Position numbers and translations under genes: made by a program. Source: Zantedeschia hybrid cultivar (lineage: Eukaryota; Streptophyta; Magnoliopsida; Alismatales; Araceae). Taken from it: a stretch of DNA of 64,000 nucleotides. The stretch's first letter is position 1, and each line of letters opens with the position of its first letter. The notes below the pieces were generated by a model, which saw only the letters and a list, made by a program, of their open reading frames with translations, made no database searches and was not told the origin of the DNA. The DNA is taken from positions 35,238,001-35,302,000 of the forward strand of contig JARZZO010000016.1 in the NCBI GenBank assembly GCA_030544215.1, in the 5' to 3' direction. Shown here in pieces: positions 45,238-58,045 of this stretch.

Positions 45238-47952
45238 GCTTCGGCATCTTTAGTCAACGGTCTATATTTTTTAGATGTTTCTTATTACAATTTTCACATT
45301 GATAATGCTCTTAAGAAGAGCAAGAATTGTGTGAACCAAGCCTACATGTGGCATTGTAGACTTAGGCATATTGATGAAAGTAGGTTGCAAAAGTTGCACA
45401 AACATGAATATTTGAATGCATTCGATTATGAATTGTTTGCGACATGTGAGTCCTGCCTTATTGGAAGGATGGCAAAATCTCTATTTACTAGACATGGAGA
45501 ACATGCCAAGGACATTATGAGATTAATACATTTAGATGTATGCGGTCCTATGTCCACTCAAGTCAAAGGTGGCTTCTCGTACTCCATCATGTTCACCGAC
45601 GACTTCTTAAGATTCGGCTGTGTACTTAATGAAGTACAAGTCAGAAGCATTTGATAAGTTCAAGGAGTTCAAGAATGAGGTAGAGAAGCAGTTAGGAAAA
45701 AGTGTTAAAGCTCTTCAATCAGATCGAGGAGGAGAATATTTGAGTACTAATTTCACACAATTCTTAAAGGATAATGGTATACTTTCTTAGTTAACCTCTC
45801 CATATACACCATAGATGAATGGTGTATCTAAAAGAAGGAATCGCACCTTGTTAGACATGGTGCGCTCCATGATGAGTTTTTCGGGTTTACCAGTGTCCCT
45901 CTGGGATACGCTCTGGAGTCAGTAACATACATACTGAACAAAGTATCCAACGAGTCTGTGGCCTCTACTCCATATGAGATATGGAAAGGTACGAAACCAG
46001 AATTAAAACATATTAAAGTCTGGGGTTGTCCTACTCATGTAAAGAGGCATGATTCAGACAAGTTGGAACCACGAACTGATAAATGTAGGTTTGTGGGATA
46101 TCCAAATGAAACATTTGGATACTATTTTTACCATCCTGGTGAACAACAGGTGTTTGTCGCCTGGAAAGTAGCCTTCTTGGAAGAGGAATACCTTCTCCAG
46201 GAGGACAGTAGGAGTAAAATAGTAGTGGAAGAGGTTTCAGATTCACAAACAGTTGCAATATCATCGGATGAGATATCAGTTCTAGAATTTGTTCAGGTAC
46301 ACACAGATGAGCCTCGTAGATCTAGTAGAGTACCTAGACTACCCAAACGATATGTGGGACATATCGCTGAAGGAGAGTCTAAGGTAGAATATAATGAGGA
46401 TGATGTTCCTAAAACCTACCAGGAGGCCATGGAAGGCCTAGAAGCCGAGAAATGATGAGAAGCCATGAACTCAGAAATCTAGTTTATGTACACCAACCAA
46501 GTTTGGAACTTGGAGGACCTGCTCGAGGGTATTGTACCTATTGGATGCAAGTGGATCTTTAAGAGAAAGATCGGTGTTGATGGACGGATTGACACTTATA
46601 CGGCAAGATCGGTGGCAAAGGGATATCGTCAAAGGCAAGGAATTGACTATGATGAGACTTTCTTACCAGTTGCTATGATAAAGTCGATCAGAGTTCTACT
46701 CGCCATAGCTGCACAATACGATTACGAGATCTGGCAAATGGATGTGAAGACTGTCTTCCTTATTGGTAACCTTGAGGAAGGGGTGTATATGATACAACCA
46801 GAAAGTTTCACATCCAAGGAATCTCCATATAAAGTGTGCAAGCTTCAAAGGTCCATTTATGGACTGAACCAAGCTTCCCGAAGCTGAAACATAAGATTTG
46901 ACGAGGCTGTCAAGTCTTATGACTTTATTAAGAATGAAGATGAGCCTTGTGTGTACAAGAAGACCAGTGGGAGTGCAGTCACCTTCCTAGTTCTTTATGT
47001 AGATGACATACTACTGATTGGGAGTGATGTAACTATGATGTCATCAGTAAAGATCTGGCTGTCGAAAAACTTCTCAATGAAGGATTTGGGAGAAGCATCC
47101 TACGTATTGGGAATACGGATGCATAGAGATAGATCAAAGAGGATGCTTGGAATGACACAATCCTTGTACATAGATAGCATAGTTAAAAGGTTTGGCATGA
47201 AAAAATTTAAGAGAGGTCTCATACCGATAAGACATGGAATTAATCTCTCAAGGGAGCAGTATCCTAAGACTCCGGATGAGAGGGCATTCATGGATAAAGT
47301 ACCCTATGCCTCTGCCATAGGATCGATCATGTATGCCACGCTATGTACACGACCTGACGTTGCATATGCTCTAAGTGTTATGAGCAGATTTCAGGTTGAT
47401 CCAGGCGAAGAGCATTGGAAGGCAGTGAAATGTATCCTTAGGTACTTGAGAAGAACTAAGGATATGTTTCTTGTCTATGGAGGAGGTGGCTTGAAACTGC
47501 GAGACTATACTGACTCGAGTTTCCAGTCAGATCCAGATGATAACAAGTCTACATCTGGATTTGTGGTTACTTTAAATGGAGGCGTAGTGTGCTGGAAGAG
47601 TTCATAAGCAAGCAACTACTGTGGATTCGATGACTGAAACTGAGTACATCGCTGTAGCTGAAGCCGCCAAGGAAGCAGTGTGGATAAAGAAATTCATTAC
47701 CGACCTCGGCATAGTTCCCTACATCTCTGAACTTGTTCCGTTGTTGTGCGAGCGGTCTCATCATAAATCGAAGCATATTCTGAGGTGCTTTCATCTCATC
47801 AGAGAGATTATATCCAGAGGAGATATAGTGGTGGAAATAGTTCCATCAGTCGACAATGTAGTAGATCCACTGACAAAGTCGTTGGCTCAAAATGTGTTTG
47901 AGTGTCACCTAGAAGCTATAGGTTTAGTGCATAAAAGTGATTGGCTTTAGTC
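45238..47952 (+). pseudogene. Copia B1 pol remnant (integrase-RT-RNase H)
   Basis: It begins within the post-protease region, then GAG-pre-integrase (MWHCRLRHIDESRLQKL, about 45346) and integrase (LDVCGPMSTQVKGGFSYS). A frameshift near 45630 precedes SDRGGEYL, and a stop near 45790 follows. The integrase C-terminal part is 45958-46455. RT is in two parts (46486-46887 and 46951-47607) with an intact catalytic YVDDILLIGSD, separated by a TGA where relatives have Trp. RNase H (STSGFVVTLNGGVVCWKS) is frameshifted near 47607 and ends at SDWL with TAG (about 47950). Gag and protease are absent. Confidence 0.88.
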
Positions 47953-47953
47953 C

Positions 47954-47964
47954 AAGTAGAAGAT
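47954..47964 (+). promoter_or_regulatory. Polypurine tract of copia B1
   Basis: AAGTAGAAGAT directly precedes the 3' LTR start TGTTAATC. B2 and A have AAGTGGGA-type tracts at the same place. Confidence 0.8.
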
Positions 47965-49518
47965 TGTTAATCTTAGGTGGTCTACAAGCTAATATGGCTT
48001 TGTAATCTCGTTCATTTATTAATATATAATGGCATTATTTCATTATGTGTAAATTCGTATTATTATCGTCTCATAATGAAGTCCGTGAATATGTGCGATA
48101 GTGATCAGATTATGATGAGATCATACTAGTGAGACTGATCACTTAAACACATATTCTTAATAGTTCCTAGTCGGGGGATATTCGAGAAGGACATCGGATA
48201 TTGGTTAGACTAGTACAGATTACTCCTGCTCATATGATGAGGGTGACTGATCTCATAGTCACTTGTGCGGACAGATTAAGGTGAATATGTAGGTGCTTAT
48301 TAGAGAATGAATTCACTGAACTGATCTGACTGAATCGCTGGATGGTATTGTGCCTCATTGTCAACTAGCTTGATTCTATTGTCGCAGTTGGGTGGATGGT
48401 CCTCGGACCTGAGACATCAAGGACACCTTGTTGGTGGACTTCTGTGCTTTGACCTTGGTTTATAAATCTCTAACCATGGGATTCTAAATTGCCAAGGATT
48501 GGGTACAACGGAATACCGTCGAAGAAAATTGAGTGTCAATAAGGAATCATTCGCTCTCAGTACTTAGAGAGAGAATGCTCTAGGAAGGATGTGCGGAAGT
48601 CCCTGGCCAGGGCGGACGATAATATCGGGAAAAGAGTTTTCCGATATTATTCGGCAACATTCGATCCATGTGAGTCGACCGGTTAGGGTTTGACGGTTTA
48701 CCATACCCAGAGTTGACTCGAGAGTATTGTATGAATTAACGATTATATCCACGTGGTAACTGTCGGCGAAAAGGTTCCAAGAGTAGGTTACTTAACCCCA
48801 ATACCTTCCGGGTTCACGTGGTGTTACTTGGCACCCAACGTGATTAGAGGCCCGATCGAATTTGATGTGCGACATTGATTCGATTGATTAATTAATTAAT
48901 ATGTGTTGTTAATTGATTAATCAGGACAGCGAGGAGTCACTGGGCTTATTGGGCCATTAACTGGACTGGTTATTGGGCCTAGAGGGTCACACGCAAATGA
49001 TTCTTCAGGCGATGGAGAAATAAGTGGGTTTTATATAAACAGGGGTTTTTATGAAAAATCGCGCGGTTAATATAAAATGTAGCAAACGGGCTGAGTAGGC
49101 TAGGCTGTTGCTAACCCTAGCTGCCCCTTCCTCTCTTCCTCTCTCTCTCTGGCCCCCAGGCTGGTTCTGATCTCCGGGTCTGCTCCGCCGCTTCTCCGAC
49201 TCCCATCTGACAGGAAATCGACCACGCGTTGCGGCGGTCGTTGTGGCAAATGGCGAAGGATTCGAGGGCTGCAACGAGCGAGGTACGTGAGGACATCCTC
49301 CGCGAGTAGGATCACGTAGACTCTGCTAGAGGCCGGGCGCTTGCGCGGCTTGCGTTGTCACACCGACGGAATCGATTGGCCGCAGATTCGAATCCGCGCA
49401 AGGTAAGAACCGATTATATGATAATCCGGTTTTAGTTATTTGAAATGGGAACGGATCGCTAGTTTCTATTTTATTTTCCTCTGCGTTTTGTGATCCGGAG
49501 AAATACGAGAACCTAACA
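47965..49518 (+). repeat. 3' LTR of copia B1
   Basis: A complete 1554-bp LTR, TGTTAATCTTAGG...CCTAACA. TATA is at 49030-49040. The following base (49519) begins B2's broken LTR. Confidence 0.9.
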
Positions 49519-50213
49519 TCACTTGGATTGGACGTTGCTGTATAATATCGGAAAACTCTTTTCCTGATATTATCGTCCGCCCTGGCCAGAGACTTCCGCG
49601 TATCCTTTCTAGAGCATTCTCTCTCTAAGTACCGAGGGCAAATGATTCCTTATTAACACTCATTTCCCTTCGACGGTATTCCGCTGTACCCGATCCTTGG
49701 CTATTTAGAATCCCGTGGTTAGAGATTCATAAACCAAAGTCAAAATATAGAAGTCCATCGACAAGGTGTCCTTGGTATCTCAGGTCCGAGGACCATCCAC
49801 GCGACTACGACAATACAATCAAGTTGGTTGACAGTGAGGTACAAAACCATCCAGCGATTCAGTCGGATCTGTTCAGTGAGCACCTACAGATTCGCCTTAG
49901 TGCCTCCACACAAGTGACTCTAAGATCAGTCACCCTCATCATATGAGCAAGAGTAATATGTACTAGTCTAATCGGATATTCGATGTCCTTCTTTGATATC
50001 CTCTGATTAGGAACTCTTAAGAATATGTGTGTTTAAGTGATCAGTCTCATTAGTATGATCTCATCATAATATGATCACTATCACACATATTCATGGACTT
50101 CATTATGAGACGATAATTAATACGATTTACACACAATTAATATAATGTCATTTTATTAATCAATGAACGAGATTACAAAGTCATATTGGCTTGTAGGCCA
50201 CCTAAGACTAACA
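49519..50213 (-). repeat. 3' LTR of copia B2, truncated
   Basis: It matches the corresponding part of 56480-58037 and ends ACTAACA at 50213. The part left of 49519 is missing and B1's LTR abuts directly. Confidence 0.9.
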
Positions 50214-50226
50214 ATTTCCCACTTGG
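50214..50226 (-). promoter_or_regulatory. Polypurine tract of copia B2
   Basis: The minus strand reads AAGTGGGAAAT next to the 3' LTR. Confidence 0.82.
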
Positions 50227-53200
50227 ACTAAAGCCAATCACCTTTATGCACTAAGCCTATAGACTCTAGGTGACGCTTAAACACATTTTGCACCAACGGC
50301 TTTGTCAGTGGATCTGCTACATTATCGACAGATGGAACTCTTTCCACCACTATATCTCCTCTGGATATGATCTATTTGATAAGATGAAAGCGCCTCAGAA
50401 TATGCTTCGATTTCTGATGAGTCCGCGGCTCTTTCGCTTGCGCAATGGCTCCATTATTGTTTCATAACAACGGAACATGTTCAAAGATGCTGGGAACTAC
50501 GTCGAGGTCGGTGATGAATTTCTTCAACCATACTGCTTCCTTGGTGGCTTCAGCTACAGCAATGTACTTAGCTTCAGTCGTCGAATATGCAGTGGTTGCT
50601 TGCTTGGAACTGTTCCAGCACACTACGCCTCCGTTTAAAGTAAACATAAATCCATATGTAGGCTTGCTATCATCTAGATCTGACTGGAAACTCGAGTCAG
50701 TAAAGCTTCGCAGTTTCAAGTCATATCCTCCACAAACCAGAAACATAGTTCTTCTTAAGTACTTAAGGATATATTTTACTGCCTTCCATTGCTCTTCGCC
50801 TGGATCAGCCTAAAATCTACTCGTAACACTTAGAGCATATGCAACATCAAGCCATGTACATAGCATGGCATACATGATAGATCCTATGGCAGAGGCATAG
50901 GATACTCTATCCATGAATGCCCTCTCATCAGGAGTCTTAGGAGACTGCTTCTTTGAGAGAGTAATTTCATGTCTTATCGATATGAGACCTCTCTTGGAAT
51001 TTTGCATACCAAGCCTTTTGACTATGGTATCTATGTACAAGGATTGGGTCATTCCAAGCATCCGCTTTGATCTATCTCTATAGATCCATATTCCCAATAC
51101 GTAGGATGCTTCTCCCAAATCCTTCATGGAGAAATTTTTCGACAACCAGATCTTTACTGATGACATTATGACTACATCATTCCCAATGAGTAGTATGTTA
51201 TCTATGTAAAGAACTAGGAAGGTGACTGCACTCCCACTGGTCTTCTTGTACATACAAGGCTCATCTTCATTCTTAACAAAGTCATAAGACTTGACAGCCT
51301 CGTTAAATCTTATGTTCCAGCTCTGGGAAGCTTGCTTCAGTCCATAAATGGACCTTTAAAGCTTGTATACTTTATCTGGAGATTCTTTGGATGTGAAACC
51401 TTCTGGTTGTATCATATACACCTCTTTCTCAAGGTTACCGTTGAGGAAGGTAGTCTTCACATCTATCTGCCAGATCTCGTAATTGTAGTGTGCAGCTATG
51501 GCGAGTAGAACTCTGATCGACTTTATCATGACAACTGGCGAGAAGGTCTCATCAGAGTCAATTCCTTACCTTTGACGATATCTCTTTGTGACCAATGTTG
51601 CCTTATAAGTGTCGATCCGTCCATCAGCACCGATCTTTCTCTTAAAGATCTACTTGCATCTAATGGGTACAATATCCTCGAGCAAGTCCTCCAAGTTCCA
51701 AACTTGGTTGGTGTAGATGGACTGGATTTCTGAGTTCATGGCTTCTCGCCATTTTCCAGCTTCTAGGCCTTCTGTGGCCTCCTGGTAGGTTTTAGGATCA
51801 TCATCCTCATTATATTCTACCTTAGACTCTACTTTAGCGATATGTCCCACATATCGTTCGGGTAGTCTAGGTACTCTACCAGATCTACGAGGCTCATCTG
51901 TGTGTACCTGAACAGATTCAAGAACTGATATTTCATCCGATGATATTGCAGTTATTTTGGGATCTGGAACCTTTTCCAATACTATTTTACTCCTACTGTC
52001 CTCCTGGAGAAGGTATTTCTCTTCCAAGAAGATAGCTTTCCTGGCGACAAACACCTTTTGTTTACCAGGATCATAAAAGTAGTATCCAAAGGTTTCCTTT
52101 GGATATCCCACAAACCTGCATTTATCAGTTCGTGATTCCAGCTTGTCTAGATCATACCTCTTTACATGAGCAGGACAACTCCAGACTTTAACATGTTTAA
52201 ATTATGGTTTCCTGCCTTTCCATATCTCATATGGAGTGGAGGTCATAGACTTGCTGAGTACTCTGTTCAGTAGGTATGTTGCTGACTCTAGACCATACCC
52301 CCAGAGGGATACTGGTAAATTCGAAAAACTCATCATGGATCGCACCATGTCCAACAAGGTGTGATTCCTCCTTTCGAATACACCATTCATCTGCGATGTA
52401 TATGAGCGGTCAGTTGGGAAATGATACTATTATCCTTTAAGAATTGTGTGAAATTAGTACTCAAGTATTCTCCTCCTTGATCTGATCAAAGAGCTTTAAT
52501 ACTCTACTTTATTCTTGAACTCCTTGAACTTCTCAAATGCTTCTGACTTGTACTTCATTAAGTACACATAGCCGAATCTTGAGAAGTCGTCGGTGAACGT
52601 GATGGAGTACGAAAAGCCACCTTTGACTTGGGTGGACATGGGACCGTATACTTCTAAATGTATTAATCTCAGAATGTCCTTGGCATGTTCTCTATGTCCA
52701 GTAAATGGAGATTTTGCCATCCTTCCAATAAGGCAGGACTCACATGTCACAAACGATTCATAATCGAATGCATTCAAATATCCATGTTTGTCCAACTTTT
52801 GTAGCCTGCTTTCGCCAATATGTCCAAGTCTACAATACCAGATATAGGCATGGTTCACACAATTCTTACTCTTCTTAAGAGTATTATCAATATCAAGATT
52901 GTAATAAGAAACATCTAAGAAATGTAGACCATTAACTAAAGATGCCGAAGCTATTGATTTATTATCATAATAAATCGAACAATTTATATTCTCAATAGAC
53001 AACTTATATCCTATCTTGTCCAAACAAGATACTGAGATGACGTTCTTTATTATGCTAGGAAGATAATAACAATCTTCTAATGATAAGACGTCTTCCGATG
53101 GAAGCCTGAGGTTTACTATCCCAACAGCAGCCGCTCTAACTTTTGAGCCATTTCCTAGCCTCAATTTCATCTCGCCTTTTCTCTCAGCTTGCACTTACTT

Positions 53201-53628
53201 GTCAGCATCTGTACATCATGGCAGATATGAGAAGCACATCCGGTATCTAATACCCAAGATGTAGAATCTCTAACTGACAAGTTGATATCTATCATATAGA
53301 TATCTAAAGCTTCTGATAGCTTTACCTTTCCATGAGCTTTATCGCTGAGGAACTCCTTGCAGTTCCTCTTCTAGTGATCATGTTGCTTACATTAGGAGCA
53401 GTCACCCTTTGCTACTCCTTTGCCTTTGTCCTTCGATCTTTTATCGTTAGCTATTATCTCTGCCTCAAGGGCATCCAATGTCGGTTCAGTAGAAGGATCA
53501 GCTCCAAAGACATAGTCAATATGCTCAAATCTGAAGACATTCTTCAGGTTTCTAAGCTAATTTGAGTAGTTCAGGCTAGTCAAAAGTTTGACATCAGTTA
53601 TGCCACGGAGTGGGTTATTCGACGACAT
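50227..53628 (-). pseudogene. Copia B2 gag-pol, gag internally deleted
   Basis: Gag starts near 53628 (MSSNNPLRGI) but after about 50 residues jumps to the Lys-rich segment before the zinc knuckle, so the capsid region is gone. The knuckle itself has lost residues. Protease keeps SWVLDTGCASHIC (about 53250). Integrase (52496-53194, 52202-52390, 51650-52111), RT (to 50810) and RNase H (50462-50746) follow, with frameshifts and stops. The RT box is YIDN where YVDD is expected. The terminal piece to about 50230 ends with a GDWL-type C-terminus. Confidence 0.86.
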
Positions 53629-53809
53629 AATTCCTATAGGAGATAATAAAGTCTATTTAGCAGATGTTCAATTATTAAATTTAAAACAGGATATGATCTT
53701 TTATTCAAGTTTGAACTCCTACTAATTTTCAACAGACTATATAACCCTCAGCTATACAGAACGGGAGGCACCGATAGTCTCCTAGTGGGGATCAGGATCT
53801 CAATGACTT

Positions 53810-54115
53810 GCAGTATTACCTTGTAGCTAGTACAAGAAAGTTGTAAAACAATCAAAGAGCACCCATCTCATGGGACTTGCAACTCCTTGTAATATCCGAT
53901 CATATCTTTAGTCCCCAGAGATTTTAATAGTCTTGTGGATAGCACAACAAGCCACTAATTCTGTTTTAAGCAAACGATCGACGAGTATAGATTTGCATGC
54001 AGCCCTTGTGGATAGCACAACAAAGCTGCATGGTTCCTTTACCCCAATCATATAGGCATCTAATGCTTCTCCACACAATTAAACATGCCTTATAGTAGCA
54101 CAACAAACTTGCCTA
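53810..54115 (-). ncRNA. Candidate leader hairpin array, copia B2
   Basis: The repeat CTTGTGGATAGCACAACAA occurs at 53932-53950 and 54005-54023, with a weaker copy near 54092. One copy has perfect 8-bp arms (CATGCAGC 53996-54003 and GCTGCATG 54025-54032); the others have decayed arms. The repeat also pairs within itself (TTGTG/CACAA). It occupies the same leader position as the copia A array and its GGATARCACA core resembles that loop. Confidence 0.45.
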
Positions 54116-54999
54116 AAGTGTTTCGAATCCTATGACTATAACGATGGTGGACCACGCGGTAAGTTCTTAACTACTCACGTTACGGCTTAGAATTTAGACG
54201 AGGGTATTTTGGATAACTTTTATCTTGGTCTCTCCTAGGTGATAGTATACCATATATTTACTAATACTATACCTGTTTTGATTCATAATCAAAAGAAAAT
54301 AATGCATCTCATACATGTCGTTAGTGTGGCCATGAATAGCACAGTGGGTTTGACTGGAGCCAATAGTCAAACGCACACACAATCTAACATAACATTTACA
54401 TCAGATAATTCTGCAAACACATAGCAAGAGTTCTTCATCTTTCTGCCTTCCTGGTAGTAGTTGTGGATCGTCCTCACTCCTTTCCTCAGTTGCCTTGATG
54501 AGATTACAATAATTCTAAAATTACATGTAAAATAGAAGGACTTATGGCGAGTACAAGAGAGAGTGAGGTAGAAGAACATCATATTATGAGAGAGGGAGAG
54601 GTATGCAGACCTCTATTTATTAACAATTGATAAATATACTTATTCAAACATCTACGATCCACACAATCATTCAGCACATGAATAATTAAATAAGTGCATA
54701 TCCATGACCACAGTGTGTTTTAAACATTGCACACATGATAAGCGCATCACATAGCTAAAACAAAAGAGTTTTTCAAAATTAAATAATTTTGGCTTTCAGA
54801 AAGTTGGGTTCCAATCAAAATTGGTAATTGAATTTCAGAAACTCATTTTATTAATTTAATCATGCAATTAAATCAAATTTAAAAGCATTAAAACACACAT
54901 CACATGTGCACACATTCCAAATTAATAATTCCAGATTATTCCATGCAAACTAGAACATTTCTAATAATTAAACAATGCAACATTTAGATTAAACCATAT

Positions 55000-55640
55000 T
55001 AATAATCTAACAATTAGACTATTAATAATTAATAACTAATCTAACTCTTAGACTAGTCCATTAAAGTTAATTACTAATTTATCACTTAAATTAATAATTA
55101 CCTCTAATTAATTATTAACTACTAATCTAACTCTTAGATTAGTTAATTAATGTTAATTACTAATTTAACTCTTAAACTAATAATTAAAACCAATTAATTA
55201 ATAACTGCAAATTCTAACTTTTAGAATAGTTAATTTAAAATTAATCATTAACATAACACTTAAATTAACAATTAACTCTAATTAAATAAAAAGTTATAAT
55301 CTAACTTTTAGATTAGTTAATTAATGTTAATCGTTAATTTAACTCTTAAATAATAATTAACACTAATTAATTAATAACTGATAATTTAACAGTTAAATTA
55401 GTTATTATTAATTTAACACTTAAATTAATAACTAACTCAAATTAATTAACAATTAGATTAATTAATAATTATTAATCAAACATTTAGACTAAGAATTATT
55501 AATCACTAATCTAACAATTAAATTAGTTAATTAGAGTTAATTATTAGCTTAACTTTTAATCTAATAATTAACACTAATTAGATAACAACTAATTGTTAAT
55601 TATGATTCAAAATCATTATTGCCCAATTTAAATGAAATTG
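55000..55640. repeat. AT-rich repeat array, copia B2 leader
   Basis: Degenerate repeats of TTAATTAATTA, AATCTAACTCTTAGATTAG and AATTTAACACTTAAATTAAT form about 640 bp with many self-complementary words. It is the counterpart of 44330-45237 on the opposite strand. Confidence 0.7.
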
Positions 55641-56466
55641 AATAATAATTTTGAATTTCAAAATAGCTTTGAATTTTAAAGTTGAAATCCAATTTCAATT
55701 TTATTTTAAATGGCAATGGGGTCAAAGGATTTAAAAGGTTGACTGGCTGAGCCAACTGAGCACTGGCTCGAACCCCTGGCTCGGCCAGGCTTGGGCCTTG
55801 GCTCGGTCAGGGGCTTAGACTCGGGCCACTATAGACTGCCTACGCCGGACACGGTCCAATCGGGTCAGGACTAGGCGGCCCGCATGGTGCGCTTCCTACT
55901 CAAATCCCTGAAACCCTAAAGGTTGTAGGTTAATGGCAGCGGCGATTGCAGGAGGGCACCGACCGGCGGCCGGCCCCCAGCGCCTCCTGGCATCGCCGGT
56001 GACTCCCCCCCCCCCCTGGTGCCGGCCGGACTGCCGACGGTGCAGCTTTAAGTGTTGGCCGAGCCCCCTTTTTACACCCTTTTCCTAGTTTTCAAAAAAA
56101 AAAAGCAAATGAAGAAGGAGATGGGACTCCCTCCGGCCACCTCAAGAGGCCACTTTGGCACATGCCTTGAAGCCCACAGTCACCGGCCTTGCTCCTTGGA
56201 GAAAACGGGGTTCTGACCCACCTCCCCAACAATTGGGGATCCCCGAAAAAAGCCGCAAAGTGTGCCAGGAACCTGCAGTTCTTTGTCCGACGAAGAACGC
56301 GAAAAATTCCCAAAATAAAATTAAAAAATTGCAGAACATTAATCCGATTAATATTGTGTTCATCATATGAACATGGTTCTAACAATATGATCAAATTCCT
56401 GCGTGGAATAAATTCATGAAAATATTAAATCAGAGACCGAAACTGGACGAGAAATAGTGGAACCTG

Positions 56467-56478
56467 GCTCTAATACCA
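56467..56478 (-). promoter_or_regulatory. Primer-binding site, copia B2, one mismatch
   Basis: The minus strand reads TGGTATTAGAGC; relatives have TGGTATCAGAGC. The change is C to T. Confidence 0.9.
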
Positions 56479-56479
56479 T

Positions 56480-58037
56480 TGTTGGGTTATCGGTGTTTCT
56501 TCGGATTGTTTACGTAGTGGGATTAAATAAAAATGATGATCCGTTTCCCGTTTCAAAAATACTAAAACCAGATTTTCGAATAATCGGTTCTTACCTTGCG
56601 CGGATTCGAATCCACGGCTGATAAATTCTATCAGTGTGACACCGTAAGCCGCGCAAGTGCTTGGCCTTTAGCGGAGGCCAAGCGATCCTCCTCACGGTGG
56701 ATGTCCTCACATTCCTCGCTCATCACAGCCCTTGAATCCTTCGCCGTTCGCCGAAACGACCGCTATGACGCGTGGTGTATTTCCAGTCGGACGGGAGTTG
56801 GAGAAGTGGTAGAGCAGACCCGGAGATCAGAACCGGCCTGCGGCACCAAAGAGAGAGAGGAAGAGAGGAGGGGGCGGCTAGGATTAGCAGCAGCCTGACC
56901 TGCTCAGCCCGTTCGCTACATTTTATATTAACCACGCAATTTTTCATAAAAACCCTAGTTTTTATAAAACCCACTTATTTATCCATCGCCTTGATAATCA
57001 TTTGCGTGCGACCCTCTAAGCCCAATAACCAATCTGGTTAATGGCCCAATAAGCCCAGTGACTCCTCATTGGCCTGATTAATCAATTAAAAACTCATATT
57101 AATTAATTAATCAATCGAATCAATGTCGCACTTCAAATTAGATCAGGCCTCCAATCACGTTAGGTGCCAAGCAACACCGCGTGAACCTGGAAGGTATCGG
57201 GGCTAAGTAACCTACTCTTGGAACCTTTCCACCGATAGTTACCGCATAGATATAATCCTTCATTCGTTTAATGCTTTCGAGTCAACTCAGGGTATAGTTT
57301 ACCGTCAAACCCTAACCGGTCGACTCACTTGGATCGGATGCTGCCGAATAATATCGGAAAACTCTTTTCCCGATATTATCGTCCTCCCTGGCCAAGGACT
57401 TCCGCACATCCTTCGTAGAGAATTATCTCTCTAATTACTGAGAGCGAATGATTCCTTATTGACACTCAATTTTCTTCGACGGTATTCCATTGTACCTGAT
57501 CATTGGCAATTTAGAATCCCGTGGTTAAAGATTTATAAACCAAGGTCAAAGCACAGAAGTCCACCGACAAGGTGTCCTTGGTGTCTTAGGTCCGAGGACC
57601 ATCCACCCAACTGCGACAATAGAATCAAGCTGGTTGATAGTGAGGTACAATACCATCCAGCGATTCAGTCAGATCAGTTTAGTGAACTCATTCTCTAATG
57701 AGCACCTATAGATTTGCCATAGTGTCTCCACACAAGTGACTATGAGATCACTCACCCTCATCATATGAGCAGGAGTAATATGTACTAGTCTAATTGGATA
57801 TCCGATGTCCTTCTCGGATATCCTCCGACTAGGGACTCTTAAGAATATGTGTGTTTAAGTGATCACTCTTATTAGTATGATCTCATCATAATCTGATCAC
57901 TATCGCGCACATATTCACGGACTTCATTATGAGACGATAATTAATATGATTTACACACAATGAATATAATGACATTTTATTAATAAATGAACGAGATTAC
58001 AAAATCATATTGGCTTGTAGGCCACCTAAGACTAACA
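56480..58037 (-). repeat. 5' LTR of copia B2
   Basis: A complete 1558-bp LTR (TGTTGGG...ACTAACA on the plus strand), sharing its layout with the B1 LTRs in reverse. The palindrome variant GCGGATTCGAATCC is near 56600. Confidence 0.92.
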
Positions 58038-58045
58038 GTAAACAC

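Larger units (their letters stand above)
42804..49518 (+). mobile_element. Ty1/copia element B1, truncated and deleted
   Basis: The 5' LTR lacks its first 465 bp or so. A primer site and leader follow, then AT-rich repeats joined directly to the GAG-pre-integrase region, so gag and protease are gone. Integrase, RT and RNase H remnants, a polypurine tract and a complete 3' LTR complete the element. It is the same family as B2, in opposite orientation. Confidence 0.88.
53629..56466 (-). other. Copia B2 5' leader
   Basis: It contains the hairpin-array counterpart (53810-54115), AT-rich repeats (55000-55640), a GC-rich block (55740-56040) and short accidental frames (54194-56419). Organisation parallels the copia A leader. 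Confidence 0.6.
49519..58037 (-). mobile_element. Ty1/copia element B2
   Basis: On the minus strand: 5' LTR (56480-58037), primer site, leader, shortened gag, protease, integrase, RT, RNase H, polypurine tract and a 3' LTR cut to its first 695 bp. It inserted into an intron of PMD copy 2, with LTR base 58037 eight bases after the exon 2 donor. The left flank is lost at the junction with B1. Confidence 0.88.
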
